From NCBI GenBank assembly GCA_902549785.1, contig CACCWT010000023.1, forward strand, positions 1 to 10,124: DNA of 10,124 nucleotides, given 5' to 3'. Source of the DNA: an uncultured Pelagibacteraceae bacterium. Lineage in GTDB: Bacteria > Pseudomonadota > Alphaproteobacteria > Pelagibacterales > Pelagibacteraceae. The notes below the pieces were generated by a model that was not told where the DNA came from, did no database searches, and saw only the letters and a list, made by a program, of their open reading frames with translations. The position numbers and the translations under genes were made by a program. This document shows positions 1 to 6,321 of this stretch, in pieces (within the stretch, counting starts at the first letter, position 1; each line of letters begins with the position of its first letter).

Positions 1-330
1 TAATGCAATTTTCATGCTTAAATCTTGATTTATAAATGGAATTTTATTCCCATGGATCATTAAATCTTCAACAGTTTTAAGTTTTATTGAAAGAGCACCA
101 CTTGGATGAAATTTTTTGAAATCAATTTTGCCAAATTTTTTATATTGCATGCATGTTATCGCGATTGCATCACCTAGTGCAATTTGTACAGTGGTTGATG
201 ATGTTGGTACAAAGTTGCCTGGCCCAGCTTCTTTAACTTTAGGAGGAAATTGGAAAATTAATGAAAAAAAAAGTGCCAATACCTCATTTCCTGATTTTCT
301 TAAAATCTTAAAATCTCTTGGAGCAACCAT
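1..330 (-). CDS. kdsD: C-terminal part of KdsD/KpsF arabinose-5-phosphate isomerase, cut at both ends
   Basis: Read on the minus strand, the frame is open from 330 to position 1. From about 246 leftwards it matches the end of the SIS domain and the start of the CBS region of KdsD/KpsF/GutQ. It shows KVKEAGPG, then VPTSSTTVQIALGDAIAI, then KKFGKIDFKKFHPSGAL, then TVEDLM, which is the family order PTSSTT..LGDALA..FHPGG..DVM. The enzyme converts ribulose-5-phosphate to arabinose-5-phosphate for Kdo/LPS synthesis in the cytoplasm. The remaining CBS part runs off the left edge. The first ~150 residues of the SIS domain are missing. The 28 codons from the ATG at 330 to 246 are the antisense of the aroA tail and do not look like KdsD. 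Only about 1-246 is therefore real kdsD, and the ATG at 330 is probably accidental. As drawn here the gene cannot encode a working isomerase. Identification is strong; the intactness of the locus is not. Confidence 0.75.
   Translation of the reverse strand, partial: MVAPRDFKILRKSGNEVLALFFSLIFQFPPKVKEAGPGNFVPTSSTTVQIALGDAIAITCMQYKKFGKIDFKKFHPSGALSIKLKTVEDLMIHGNKIPFINQDLSMKIAL
238..258. other. Inverted breakpoint joining a kdsD internal region to the aroA tail
   Basis: KdsD homology on the minus strand is clear up to the VKEAGPG codons (about 219-237). AroA homology on the plus strand is clear from the SANTSFP codons (from about 272) and plausible from about 248. Two conserved genes are thus each interrupted within the same ~20-30 bases, in head-opposed orientation, with no transposase, inverted repeat or tRNA visible. 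The exact joint cannot be fixed without intact homologues. Confidence 0.6.
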
Positions 331-337
331 AAATTGA
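248..337 (+). pseudogene. aroA: 3' end of aroA (EPSP synthase), C-terminal ~29 codons only
   Basis: The plus-strand frame ending at the TGA 335-337 reads KKSANTSFPDFLKILKSLGA near its end. This matches the C-terminus of alphaproteobacterial 5-enolpyruvylshikimate-3-phosphate synthase (class II type, e.g. ...TSFPEFMDLMAGLGAKI). The TGA overlaps the TTG start of cmk (TTGA), the tight aroA-cmk coupling expected for this gene pair, so this end looks native. Upstream of about 248 the same frame is only the complement of kdsD, so the other ~400 codons of aroA are absent. It is scored as a fragment. If the join is a chimera, the true genome has a complete aroA here. Confidence 0.7.
320..323 (+). promoter_or_regulatory. 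Shine-Dalgarno site for cmk
   Basis: GGAG lies 10 bases upstream of the TTG at 334, inside the aroA tail. It supports TTG as the cmk start, because no ATG or GTG precedes the conserved N-terminal VAIDSPA strand in this frame. Confidence 0.45.
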
Positions 338-990
338 AAAGAAGAAAGAATATAATTACAGTTGCAATAGACTCACCTGCTGCTGCTGGTGCTGGAACTC
401 AGGCTAAATTAATATCAAAACATTATAATTTATTTTATTTGGATACAGGAAAAATTTATAGATATATTGGAAACTTAAAACTTAAATTTGGAACTAAATT
501 TTCGTATAATTTAGTTGAACATAGAATTAATACTTTAAATTTAAAAAAACTTAAAAATAAATCTTTATTATCTAATGAGGTTGCGCTGTCAGCTTCAAAA
601 ATTGCAAAGAAAAAAAAAATTAGAAGTATAGTGCACAAGTTTCAACAGAGGTGCGCATACAACCCTCCAAAAAAATATAAGGGATCTGTATTGGATGGCA
701 GAGATATAATTACTGTTCAGGTAAAAGATGCAATGTTTAAGTTTTTTATAACTGCAAACATTCAGACAAGGGCAAAGAGAAGATTTGATGAATATAAGGA
801 GTTAAATAAAAAAATCACTTATAATGAAGTATTAAAAAGCCTAAGAAAAAGGGACAAATCAGATAAAGAAAGAAAATATGGCCCACTAAAAAAAACTAAA
901 GATTCTATCTTGATTAATACTACTAAATTAAGTAAGAAAGCCTGCTTTAAAAAGATAAAAAGTATTATGGACAAAAAAATTTATTATTAA
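334..990 (+). CDS. cmk: Cytidylate kinase (CMP/dCMP kinase)
   Basis: Phosphorylates CMP and dCMP with ATP in the cytoplasm, for RNA, DNA and phospholipid precursors. It has 218 residues, near the family length (E. coli 227). Motifs in order: nucleotide-binding strand and loop VAIDSPAAAGAGTQAK (10-25), YLDTGKIYR in the CMP-binding region (35-43), LDGRDI (120-125; family DGRDIGTVV, here DGRDIITVQ), FITANIQTRAKRR (138-150), and the lid RDKSDKERKYGPLKK (173-187). The oddity is the P-loop: the family has D-G-P-A-x-S-G-K-G-T, while this protein has D-S-P-A-A-A-G-A-G-T, so Ala20 replaces the Walker A lysine. The rest is well preserved and the reading frame is intact, so it is not an obvious pseudogene. 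It starts with TTG, with aroA's stop overlapping, and its own TAA shares one base with the ATG of rpsA. The aroA-cmk-rpsA context confirms identity; full activity is less sure. Confidence 0.9.
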   Translation: MKRRKNIITVAIDSPAAAGAGTQAKLISKHYNLFYLDTGKIYRYIGNLKLKFGTKFSYNLVEHRINTLNLKKLKNKSLLSNEVALSASKIAKKKKIRSIVHKFQQRCAYNPPKKYKGSVLDGRDIITVQVKDAMFKFFITANIQTRAKRRFDEYKELNKKITYNEVLKSLRKRDKSDKERKYGPLKKTKDSILINTTKLSKKACFKKIKSIMDKKIYY

Positions 991-2729
991 TGGAAATTTA
1001 TTCAGACTTATCATCACCCGCTAAACAGCAATTTGAAAAATTACTAAGTAATCAATTATCTAAAAGTAAAATTGAAGAGGGGAAGATAATTGATGGCAAA
1101 GTTACAAAAATAACAAATAAGTATATTTTTTTATTTATTCAAGGATTGAAAAGCGAGCCAGTGATTGATGTGAATGAGATTAAAATGATAGGAATGGAGG
1201 ATGTTAAAGAAGGTTCAATAATATCTGTTTTGTTAGAAAAAATAGAAGATAAAAACGGTGATGTAATTGTTTCGGCACAAAAAGCTCAGAAAATTAAAGG
1301 ATGGAATAAATTAGTTAAGTGCTATGAGAATAATGAACTAATAAATGGAAAAATTACACAGAAAACTAAGGGAGGGGTGATTGTTGAACATATTGAAACT
1401 GGTTCACTTATGTTTTGTCCTGGATCTCAAATTTCGGATAAACCAATAAAAAATATTGACCATTTAATCGGTCTTGAACAAAAGTTTGCACTTATAAAAC
1501 TTGATATGGTAAGAGGAAACAGCGTTGTATCAAGAAGACAAGTAGTTTCCTCAAGTAAAAAAGAGGATAAAGCTAAAATTATAGAAAAATTTAAGGTTGG
1601 TGATATTATTAAAGATGCTGTTGTAAAAGGTTACTCATCTTTTGGATGTTTTTTTGAAGTTAACACACCAGAAGGAACGCTAGATACACTCTGTCATCTT
1701 CAAGAAATAAGTTATAGCAGAGTAAATCATCCAGATGAAATTTTTAATATTGGTGAAAAACATGATTTAAAAATAATTTCTATTGATATGGATAAGTTAC
1801 AAGTCGGATGTTCTCTTAAACAACTTTCACCAGATCCCTTTGAGCATATATCGAATTACCAAATAGGAAGTAAATATAAAGTAAAAGTTGTCAAAATAAC
1901 TGACTATGGTTGTTTTTGTGAATTAGAGCCAGGACTAAGCACTTTACTTCATAGTAGCGAGATTAGCTGGACAAAAAAAAATATATCTCCTAAAAAAATG
2001 TTTTCTGTAGGTGATCAAATAGATTGTATTATAAATGAGATAGACAAGGAAAAGAGAAGAGTAGCAATATCACATAGACTTACTCAGGAAAACCCTTATT
2101 CAAAACTAGAAAAAAACTACCCTGTCGGATCAGAAATAAACGGGAAGGTAAATAATTTAAATGAATATGCTATTTATCTAAAACTAGAGGATTTTGATAT
2201 TGATGGATTTTTACACTCTAATGACCTTTCATATACAGGAAAACCCGAAGAAGAGTTAAAAAAATATAAAAAAGGTGATGATTTAAAAGTAAAAATTCTA
2301 GAAATAAAAAAAACTGACCAAAAAGTAAGAGTTGGACTAAAACAGTTACAAGCAGACCCATTTGATTGGTTTAAAGATAAAAAGATTAATGATGCAATTA
2401 CTGTAATGGTGATTTCATCAGATAATAAAGGCCTAATTGTAAAACCAGAGGATTGCGAAATTGAAATTCTAATCAAAAAATCACAAATAGCTATGAGTAG
2501 TTCAGATGCAAGGCCTTCAAGATTTGTAGGCGGAGAAAGAATAGATGCAGCCATATCTGAATTAAACTTTGATAAAAGAAAAGTATCTTTAAGTATAAAA
2601 CTGCTTGAGGAAATAATGAATGCTAAAGCGATAAAAGAACATTCTAGCCCACTAAGTGGAAAAAACCTTCCATTCTCATCTCTATCAGAGCAATTAGATG
2701 ATAAGAAAAAAAATAAGGATAACGAGTAA
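990..2729 (+). CDS. rpsA: 30S ribosomal protein S1
   Basis: A 579-residue protein with six consecutive S1/OB-fold RNA-binding repeats at roughly 29-98, 116-184, 201-277, 291-364, 379-453 and 466-537 (E. coli S1 has 557 residues). The third and fourth repeats are the most typical, with VKGYSSFGCFFEV and VKITDYGCFCEL, each ending in VGCSLKQL or VAISHRL. PDPFEH (281-286) and ADPFDW (455-460) are the linker motifs seen after S1 repeats. The acidic/lysine-rich tail ends in DDKKKNKDNE. S1 sits on the small subunit and brings mRNA to the ribosome, which matters here because several genes in the window have weak or no Shine-Dalgarno sequence, including rpsA itself. Repeat 6 is the most divergent and is weak as an S1 match. 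The start ATG overlaps the last base of the cmk stop (TAATG). Confidence 0.97.
   Translation: MEIYSDLSSPAKQQFEKLLSNQLSKSKIEEGKIIDGKVTKITNKYIFLFIQGLKSEPVIDVNEIKMIGMEDVKEGSIISVLLEKIEDKNGDVIVSAQKAQKIKGWNKLVKCYENNELINGKITQKTKGGVIVEHIETGSLMFCPGSQISDKPIKNIDHLIGLEQKFALIKLDMVRGNSVVSRRQVVSSSKKEDKAKIIEKFKVGDIIKDAVVKGYSSFGCFFEVNTPEGTLDTLCHLQEISYSRVNHPDEIFNIGEKHDLKIISIDMDKLQVGCSLKQLSPDPFEHISNYQIGSKYKVKVVKITDYGCFCELEPGLSTLLHSSEISWTKKNISPKKMFSVGDQIDCIINEIDKEKRRVAISHRLTQENPYSKLEKNYPVGSEINGKVNNLNEYAIYLKLEDFDIDGFLHSNDLSYTGKPEEELKKYKKGDDLKVKILEIKKTDQKVRVGLKQLQADPFDWFKDKKINDAITVMVISSDNKGLIVKPEDCEIEILIKKSQIAMSSSDARPSRFVGGERIDAAISELNFDKRKVSLSIKLLEEIMNAKAIKEHSSPLSGKNLPFSSLSEQLDDKKKNKDNE
2715..2719 (+). promoter_or_regulatory. 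Shine-Dalgarno site for ihfB
   Basis: AAGGA at the end of rpsA lies 12 bases before the TTG at 2732. It is slightly far but is the only purine-rich site near. It supports the TTG, which is the codon that gives the normal IHF-beta N-terminus (K-S-D-L-I). Confidence 0.35.
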
Positions 2730-2731
2730 AA

Positions 2732-3022
2732 TTGGCAGTAGTTAAATCAGATTTAATCAAAGAATTGGCAAATAATTACCCGAATTTCTTAAAAAAAGAT
2801 TTAATAAAATTATTTGATATTTGTGTATATGAAATACAGGAATCATTAAGAAGAGGTGAAAGAGTTGAGCTAAGAGAACTATTTTCTTTTGAGCCTAGAT
2901 TACAAAAAGCAAGAATATCGAGAAATCCAAAAACCAATCAAAAAGTAAATACTCCAGAAAAAAAATCAATATTATTCAAAATATCAAAAGAATGGGCAAA
3001 AAAAATCAATGAAAAAAATTAA
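2732..3022 (+). CDS. ihfB: Integration host factor beta subunit (HU/IHF family)
   Basis: A small DNA-bending protein of the HU/IHF family, 96 residues (E. coli IHF-beta 94). The N-terminal helical dimerisation part (1-42) begins KSDLIKELA. RRGERVELREL (40-50) leads into the beta arm, and ISRNPKTNQKV (62-72) holds the conserved R-N-P-K-T at the arm tip with the proline that wedges into DNA. The usual G-F-G-S-F is E-L-F-S-F here. IHF-beta is chosen over HU because the gene directly follows rpsA, the standard place for ihfB in proteobacteria, and because of the IHF-beta-like GERVELRE stretch. It normally pairs with IHF-alpha, which is not in this window. Start is TTG, 2 bases after the rpsA stop. 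The 3' end overlaps pyrF by 14 bases. Confidence 0.88.
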   Translation: MAVVKSDLIKELANNYPNFLKKDLIKLFDICVYEIQESLRRGERVELRELFSFEPRLQKARISRNPKTNQKVNTPEKKSILFKISKEWAKKINEKN

Positions 3023-3680
3023 AATTTTTGTAGCCTGTGACAGTGTAAATATAAATAAAGTAAAAAATATAATAAAAAAAACAAAAAATTCAAAACTAAA
3101 AATAGGTTATAAATTTGGTTTAGAATTTCTTAATTCAAAAAAGGGTAGATTGTTTATATCAAATTTAAAAAATGTCATCACCTTTGGTGATTATAAATTA
3201 GCTGACATTCCAAATACTTGTGTATCTGCAATAAAATCAGTAAGTGATTTAAAGTTTAATTATATAACAATTCATATAAGTTCTGGTCTGAAGGCATTAA
3301 AGGCAGCTAAAAAGGTTTCGGGCAAAAGTAAATTAATAGGTGTTACAATCCTCACTTCACACGATAACCAGTCATTAAAAGAAATTGGTTATAATAAGAA
3401 AGTTCAACAAATAGTTCTTCAGCAAGCTAGGTTAGCACACAAAGCAAAATTAGATGGAATAGTATGTAGCCCAAAAGAAGTAAATATTGTCAGGAAAGTA
3501 TTTAAAAAAGAAATAATAACACCTGGAATAAGACTTGACTCTAATGTTGATGATCAGAAAAGAACTTTAACGCCAAAACAGGCGTATAAAAATGGAAGTG
3601 ACTGGTTAGTAATTGGTAGGCCAATTACCAAAGGGAATATTAAAAATAATCTTCAAAACCTAATCAATCATTTAAAATAA
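3009..3680 (+). CDS. pyrF: Orotidine-5'-phosphate decarboxylase
   Basis: Last step of UMP synthesis, decarboxylating OMP. It has 223 residues in a single TIM barrel, a normal length for the bacterial group I enzyme. Visible active-site parts are FVACDSVN at the first strand (7-14), KIGYKFG (31-37) with the substrate-binding Lys, and the catalytic tetrad region FGDYKLADIPNT (59-70), giving Asp61, Lys63 and Asp66 of the D-x-K-x-x-D signature (family usually DLKFHDIPNT). They continue with GVTILTSHD (111-119) and the phosphate-binding end ITPGIRLD (170-177) followed by VIGRPITKG (201-209). All catalytic residues are kept. The ATG lies inside the ihfB 3' end, and the TAA shares a base with the trpF ATG. 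With cmk in the same operon, two pyrimidine-nucleotide steps are encoded here. Confidence 0.94.
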   Translation: MKKIKIFVACDSVNINKVKNIIKKTKNSKLKIGYKFGLEFLNSKKGRLFISNLKNVITFGDYKLADIPNTCVSAIKSVSDLKFNYITIHISSGLKALKAAKKVSGKSKLIGVTILTSHDNQSLKEIGYNKKVQQIVLQQARLAHKAKLDGIVCSPKEVNIVRKVFKKEIITPGIRLDSNVDDQKRTLTPKQAYKNGSDWLVIGRPITKGNIKNNLQNLINHLK

Positions 3681-4303
3681 TGGTCAAAGGAATAAAAATT
3701 TGTGGGGTCTCTGATCTTGAGACTTTAAACTACATTCTGAACCATAAATTTCCTCCGAGGTTTGTGGGCTTTATTTGTAATTACAAAAAAAGTAGAAGAT
3801 ATGTAGAATATAAGAAATTAAAAGAATTAGTTAATATAAAAAAAAAAGAGACTAGTTTTGTAGCTGTTTTAGTTGATCCTAATGACAAAATATTAGAGGA
3901 AATTAAAGAACTAAATTTTGACTTTTATCAGCTGTATGATGTAAGTCCTGAAAAGACAAAAGTAATTAAGGAAGGGTATAATGTCAAAGTTATTACTGCT
4001 CTAACAATTAATAGTCAAAAAGACGTCGATATATATAAAGATTACGATAAAGTTTCAGATTTAATTCTTTTTGATGGAAAGGGCTACGAAAAATCAATTG
4101 GATTTAATCATGAATTATTAAATTCTGTACCTAATACAGTAAATAAAATGATTGCTGGAAATATAAAAATAGAAGATATTCCTAATTTTAAAAATAAAGA
4201 TTACTACATTGATCTAAGTGGTTCATTAGAAAATGAAGAAGGTAAAAAGGATTTAAAAAAAATTAATAAATTATTAAATTTTGCGACTAAAAATGAAACT
4301 TAA
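3680..4303 (+). CDS. trpF: Phosphoribosylanthranilate isomerase
   Basis: Converts phosphoribosylanthranilate to CdRP, the step before indole-glycerol-phosphate formation in tryptophan synthesis. The 207 residues make one TIM barrel. Catalytic residues are recognisable: Cys8 in IKICGV (5-10) and Asp132 in LILFDGKG (128-135). Also typical are RRYVEYKKL (39-47; family SPRYVS), VAVLVDPND (61-69; family VGVFVN) and FYQLYD (82-87; family VQLHG). The two phosphate-binding turns are altered: MIAGNI (157-162) where AGGL/I is usual, and YIDLSGSLE (176-184) where VDVSSGVE is usual. The protein is divergent overall, but placement directly before trpB and trpA makes the call secure. It overlaps pyrF by one base (TAATG) and trpB by 11 bases if trpB starts at the ATG at 4293. 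Confidence 0.88.
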   Translation: MVKGIKICGVSDLETLNYILNHKFPPRFVGFICNYKKSRRYVEYKKLKELVNIKKKETSFVAVLVDPNDKILEEIKELNFDFYQLYDVSPEKTKVIKEGYNVKVITALTINSQKDVDIYKDYDKVSDLILFDGKGYEKSIGFNHELLNSVPNTVNKMIAGNIKIEDIPNFKNKDYYIDLSGSLENEEGKKDLKKINKLLNFATKNET

Positions 4304-5537
4304 AAAAGGAATTCCGGTTATAGATCAAGGAGATAGACTGGGTTTCTGGGGTGGAAAATTTGGGGGGAATTTTGTGCCTGAAACATTAAAGAAACCAATA
4401 GAAGATCTTGAAATTCAATTTAATAGATTAAAAAACGATAAAAGCTTTATAAAAGAAAGAGATAGGTATTTTAATAATTGGATTGGAACACCTACAAGAT
4501 TTATTAAATTAAATAATTTAACAAGACACATTGGTGGGGCGCAGATCTGGTCTAAGGTTGTTTCTGATGCTAATGGAGGAGCTCACAAAATATATAATGC
4601 AACTGTTCATTGTTTATTAGCCAAAAGGTCTGGAAAAAAAGTTATTATAGGTGATACTGGAGCTGGCTACGCAGGAAAGATGTTAAGCATGGCAGCTAAG
4701 AAATTTGGATTGAAGTGTAAAATTTTTATGGGCGCAAAAGACATAAAAAGACAACAACCAAATGTTAAAGCAATGAAGAAAAATGGTGCTGACGTAATTC
4801 CTGTATATTCAGGAAGTCAAACACTTGTAGATGCTGTTTCTGAATGTATGAGATTTTGGGTTGCAAATTGCGATACAACTGCAATGTGTGTTGGAAGCAC
4901 GGTAGGACCTGCAATTTTTGTTCGCATATGTGGGTGGAGTACTAGTCAAATATCTAGAGAGCTTAAGGTTCAATTAATAAATGAATTTGGTGAAGTTCCT
5001 AAAAAACTTAAATTATATAATTGTGTAGGAGGAGGTTCCTCAAGTTTTGGTTTTTGGAATGAATTTATGGATTATAACAAAAAACAAGTTGAGTTTATTG
5101 GGGTTGAGGCCGGGGGACCAAGCAAAAGCAAAAAGCATGCAGCTCCCTTAACTTATGGTTCCAAAATCGGCATACTTCATGGTGCAGCTCAATATGTTAA
5201 TCAAAATAGCGATGGACAGATTGAAGAAACTGAGTCAATATCTGCAGGTCTTGATTATCCTGGAATTTCTCCACTCCATTGCTACTTAAAAGATACTCAG
5301 CGTGCAAGATATACAGCAGCTAGTGATGAAGAAGCTTTAAAGGCCTACCAAATAGTTACAAAATATGAAAATTTAAGACCATCTCTTGAACCGAGCCATG
5401 CATTCTCTGTTGCAATCAAAGAAGCAAAAAAACTAAGCAAAAATACAATTGTAATTGTAAATAGTTGTGGGGATGCATACAAAGACCGTGGAATTTTAGA
5501 AAAAAAGTTGGGAAAGAAATATGTTAAATCCAATTAG
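4293..5537 (+). CDS. trpB: Tryptophan synthase beta chain, divergent active site
   Basis: A fold-type II PLP enzyme joining indole and L-serine to make tryptophan. With the ATG at 4293 it has 414 residues; a TTG at 4281 would add four, but ATG is preferred. N-terminal GKFGGNFVPETL (21-32) is classic TrpB. The PLP Schiff-base lysine is Lys99 in GGAHK. Conserved too are MGAKD (146-150), the VGGGSSSFG phosphate loop (245-253), SISAGLDYPG (315-324, the Asp305 region) and LEPSHA (365-370). Several normally fixed sites differ (Salmonella numbers): ETGAGQHG is DTGAGYAG, so Glu109 is Asp121 and Gln114/His115 are Tyr126/Ala127. Lys167 is Val179. KREDL before the lysine is KVVSD. GPHPYPT is GPAIFVR. 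Ser377 is Cys392. The frame is intact and the gene overlaps trpF (11 bases) and trpA (17 bases). It is either a fast-evolved TrpB1 or one with changed catalysis; the trpF-trpB-trpA context favours tryptophan synthase. Confidence 0.85.
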   Translation: MKLKKGIPVIDQGDRLGFWGGKFGGNFVPETLKKPIEDLEIQFNRLKNDKSFIKERDRYFNNWIGTPTRFIKLNNLTRHIGGAQIWSKVVSDANGGAHKIYNATVHCLLAKRSGKKVIIGDTGAGYAGKMLSMAAKKFGLKCKIFMGAKDIKRQQPNVKAMKKNGADVIPVYSGSQTLVDAVSECMRFWVANCDTTAMCVGSTVGPAIFVRICGWSTSQISRELKVQLINEFGEVPKKLKLYNCVGGGSSSFGFWNEFMDYNKKQVEFIGVEAGGPSKSKKHAAPLTYGSKIGILHGAAQYVNQNSDGQIEETESISAGLDYPGISPLHCYLKDTQRARYTAASDEEALKAYQIVTKYENLRPSLEPSHAFSVAIKEAKKLSKNTIVIVNSCGDAYKDRGILEKKLGKKYVKSN

Positions 5538-6321
5538 CCTTGCATTTAAGAACGCAAAAAAAGAGAATAGACCAGCTTTACTTACTTACACCGTTGCTGG
5601 TGATAGCTCAAAGAAGCAATCTTTAGAGATCCTAAAAGCAATTTCTAATTACGCAGATATTTTAGAAGTAGGTGTACCTCACAACACTCCTGTTGCAGAT
5701 GGTGGCCAAATTCAAACTAGTGCTTATAGAGCAATCAAAAATGGTATTAAGATGAATGACATTTTTAAAATTGTCAGTGATTACAAAAAAAGTAAAAATT
5801 CAAAACCTGTTATATTTATGGGTTATTACAATATGATTTTCCAATATGGTGAAAATAATTTTTTAAAAGAATGTAAGAAATCAGGTGTTAATGGTTTAAT
5901 TGTCGTTGACTTACCATGGCCAGAAAACAAAATTTTTTCAAAGAAATGTAAAAAAAATTCAATTAATTTTATCCAATTATTATCTCCCACAACATCAAAT
6001 AAAAGACTGAAAAGTATTACAAGAGATTCTCATGATATGATTTATTATATAAGTATGTTATCTACAACAGGAGGTAAGCTAAAAGTTTCACCAAAAAAAA
6101 TATTAGCTAATTACAATAAAATTAAAAAAGTAAGTTCTAAAAAAAATTGTGTTATTGGTTTTGGGATAACTGAAAAAACTATATCAAATTTTAAAAAAAC
6201 AGATGGACTTGTTGTCGGTAGTCAAATATGTAAAGAAATTACTAGAAGTTTAAACAATAGACAAAATCCTGTCATAAATGTAAGTAAGATGGTTAATAAA
6301 TTAAAAAAAAAAATATCATGA
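5521..6321 (+). CDS. trpA: Tryptophan synthase alpha chain, divergent interface loop
   Basis: Cleaves indole-3-glycerol phosphate to indole and glyceraldehyde-3-phosphate, passing indole to TrpB. It has 266 residues (Salmonella 268), and residue numbers coincide at the active site. Catalytic Glu49 (ILEVGVP) and Asp60 (PVADGGQIQ) are both kept, as are Thr183-Gly184 of loop 6 (STTGG, 181-185). TYTVAGD (22-28), IFMGYYN (98-104), GLIVVDLP (125-132), GFGI (213-216) and VVGSQI (231-236) are typical barrel strands. Loop 2, usually FSDP, is HNTP (54-57), so Thr56 stands where Asp56 normally bridges to TrpB Lys167; that lysine is also missing here. The ATG lies 17 bases inside trpB, and the stop overlaps the accD start as ATGA. 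Eleven adenines precede that overlap. Catalysis looks intact, while the communication with TrpB looks changed. Confidence 0.92.
   Translation: MLNPISLAFKNAKKENRPALLTYTVAGDSSKKQSLEILKAISNYADILEVGVPHNTPVADGGQIQTSAYRAIKNGIKMNDIFKIVSDYKKSKNSKPVIFMGYYNMIFQYGENNFLKECKKSGVNGLIVVDLPWPENKIFSKKCKKNSINFIQLLSPTTSNKRLKSITRDSHDMIYYISMLSTTGGKLKVSPKKILANYNKIKKVSSKKNCVIGFGITEKTISNFKKTDGLVVGSQICKEITRSLNNRQNPVINVSKMVNKLKKKIS

Noticed and set aside
116..337. Plus-strand frame of 73 codons with an ATG at 116
   Set aside because: Its first ~40 codons are antisense of kdsD and only its end is the aroA tail. The continuous frame is produced by the joint, not a real gene.
610..619. Ten-adenine run in cmk as a possible frameshift site
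   Set aside because: The frame continues into clear CMK motifs on both sides, so no frameshift is needed.
2174..2554. Minus-strand open frame of 126 codons inside rpsA
   Set aside because: Lies fully within the clear S1 coding frame, with no recognisable protein features.
3600..3700. Search for a trp leader or attenuator before trpF
   Set aside because: pyrF and trpF overlap by one base, with no Trp-codon leader peptide or competing hairpins visible.
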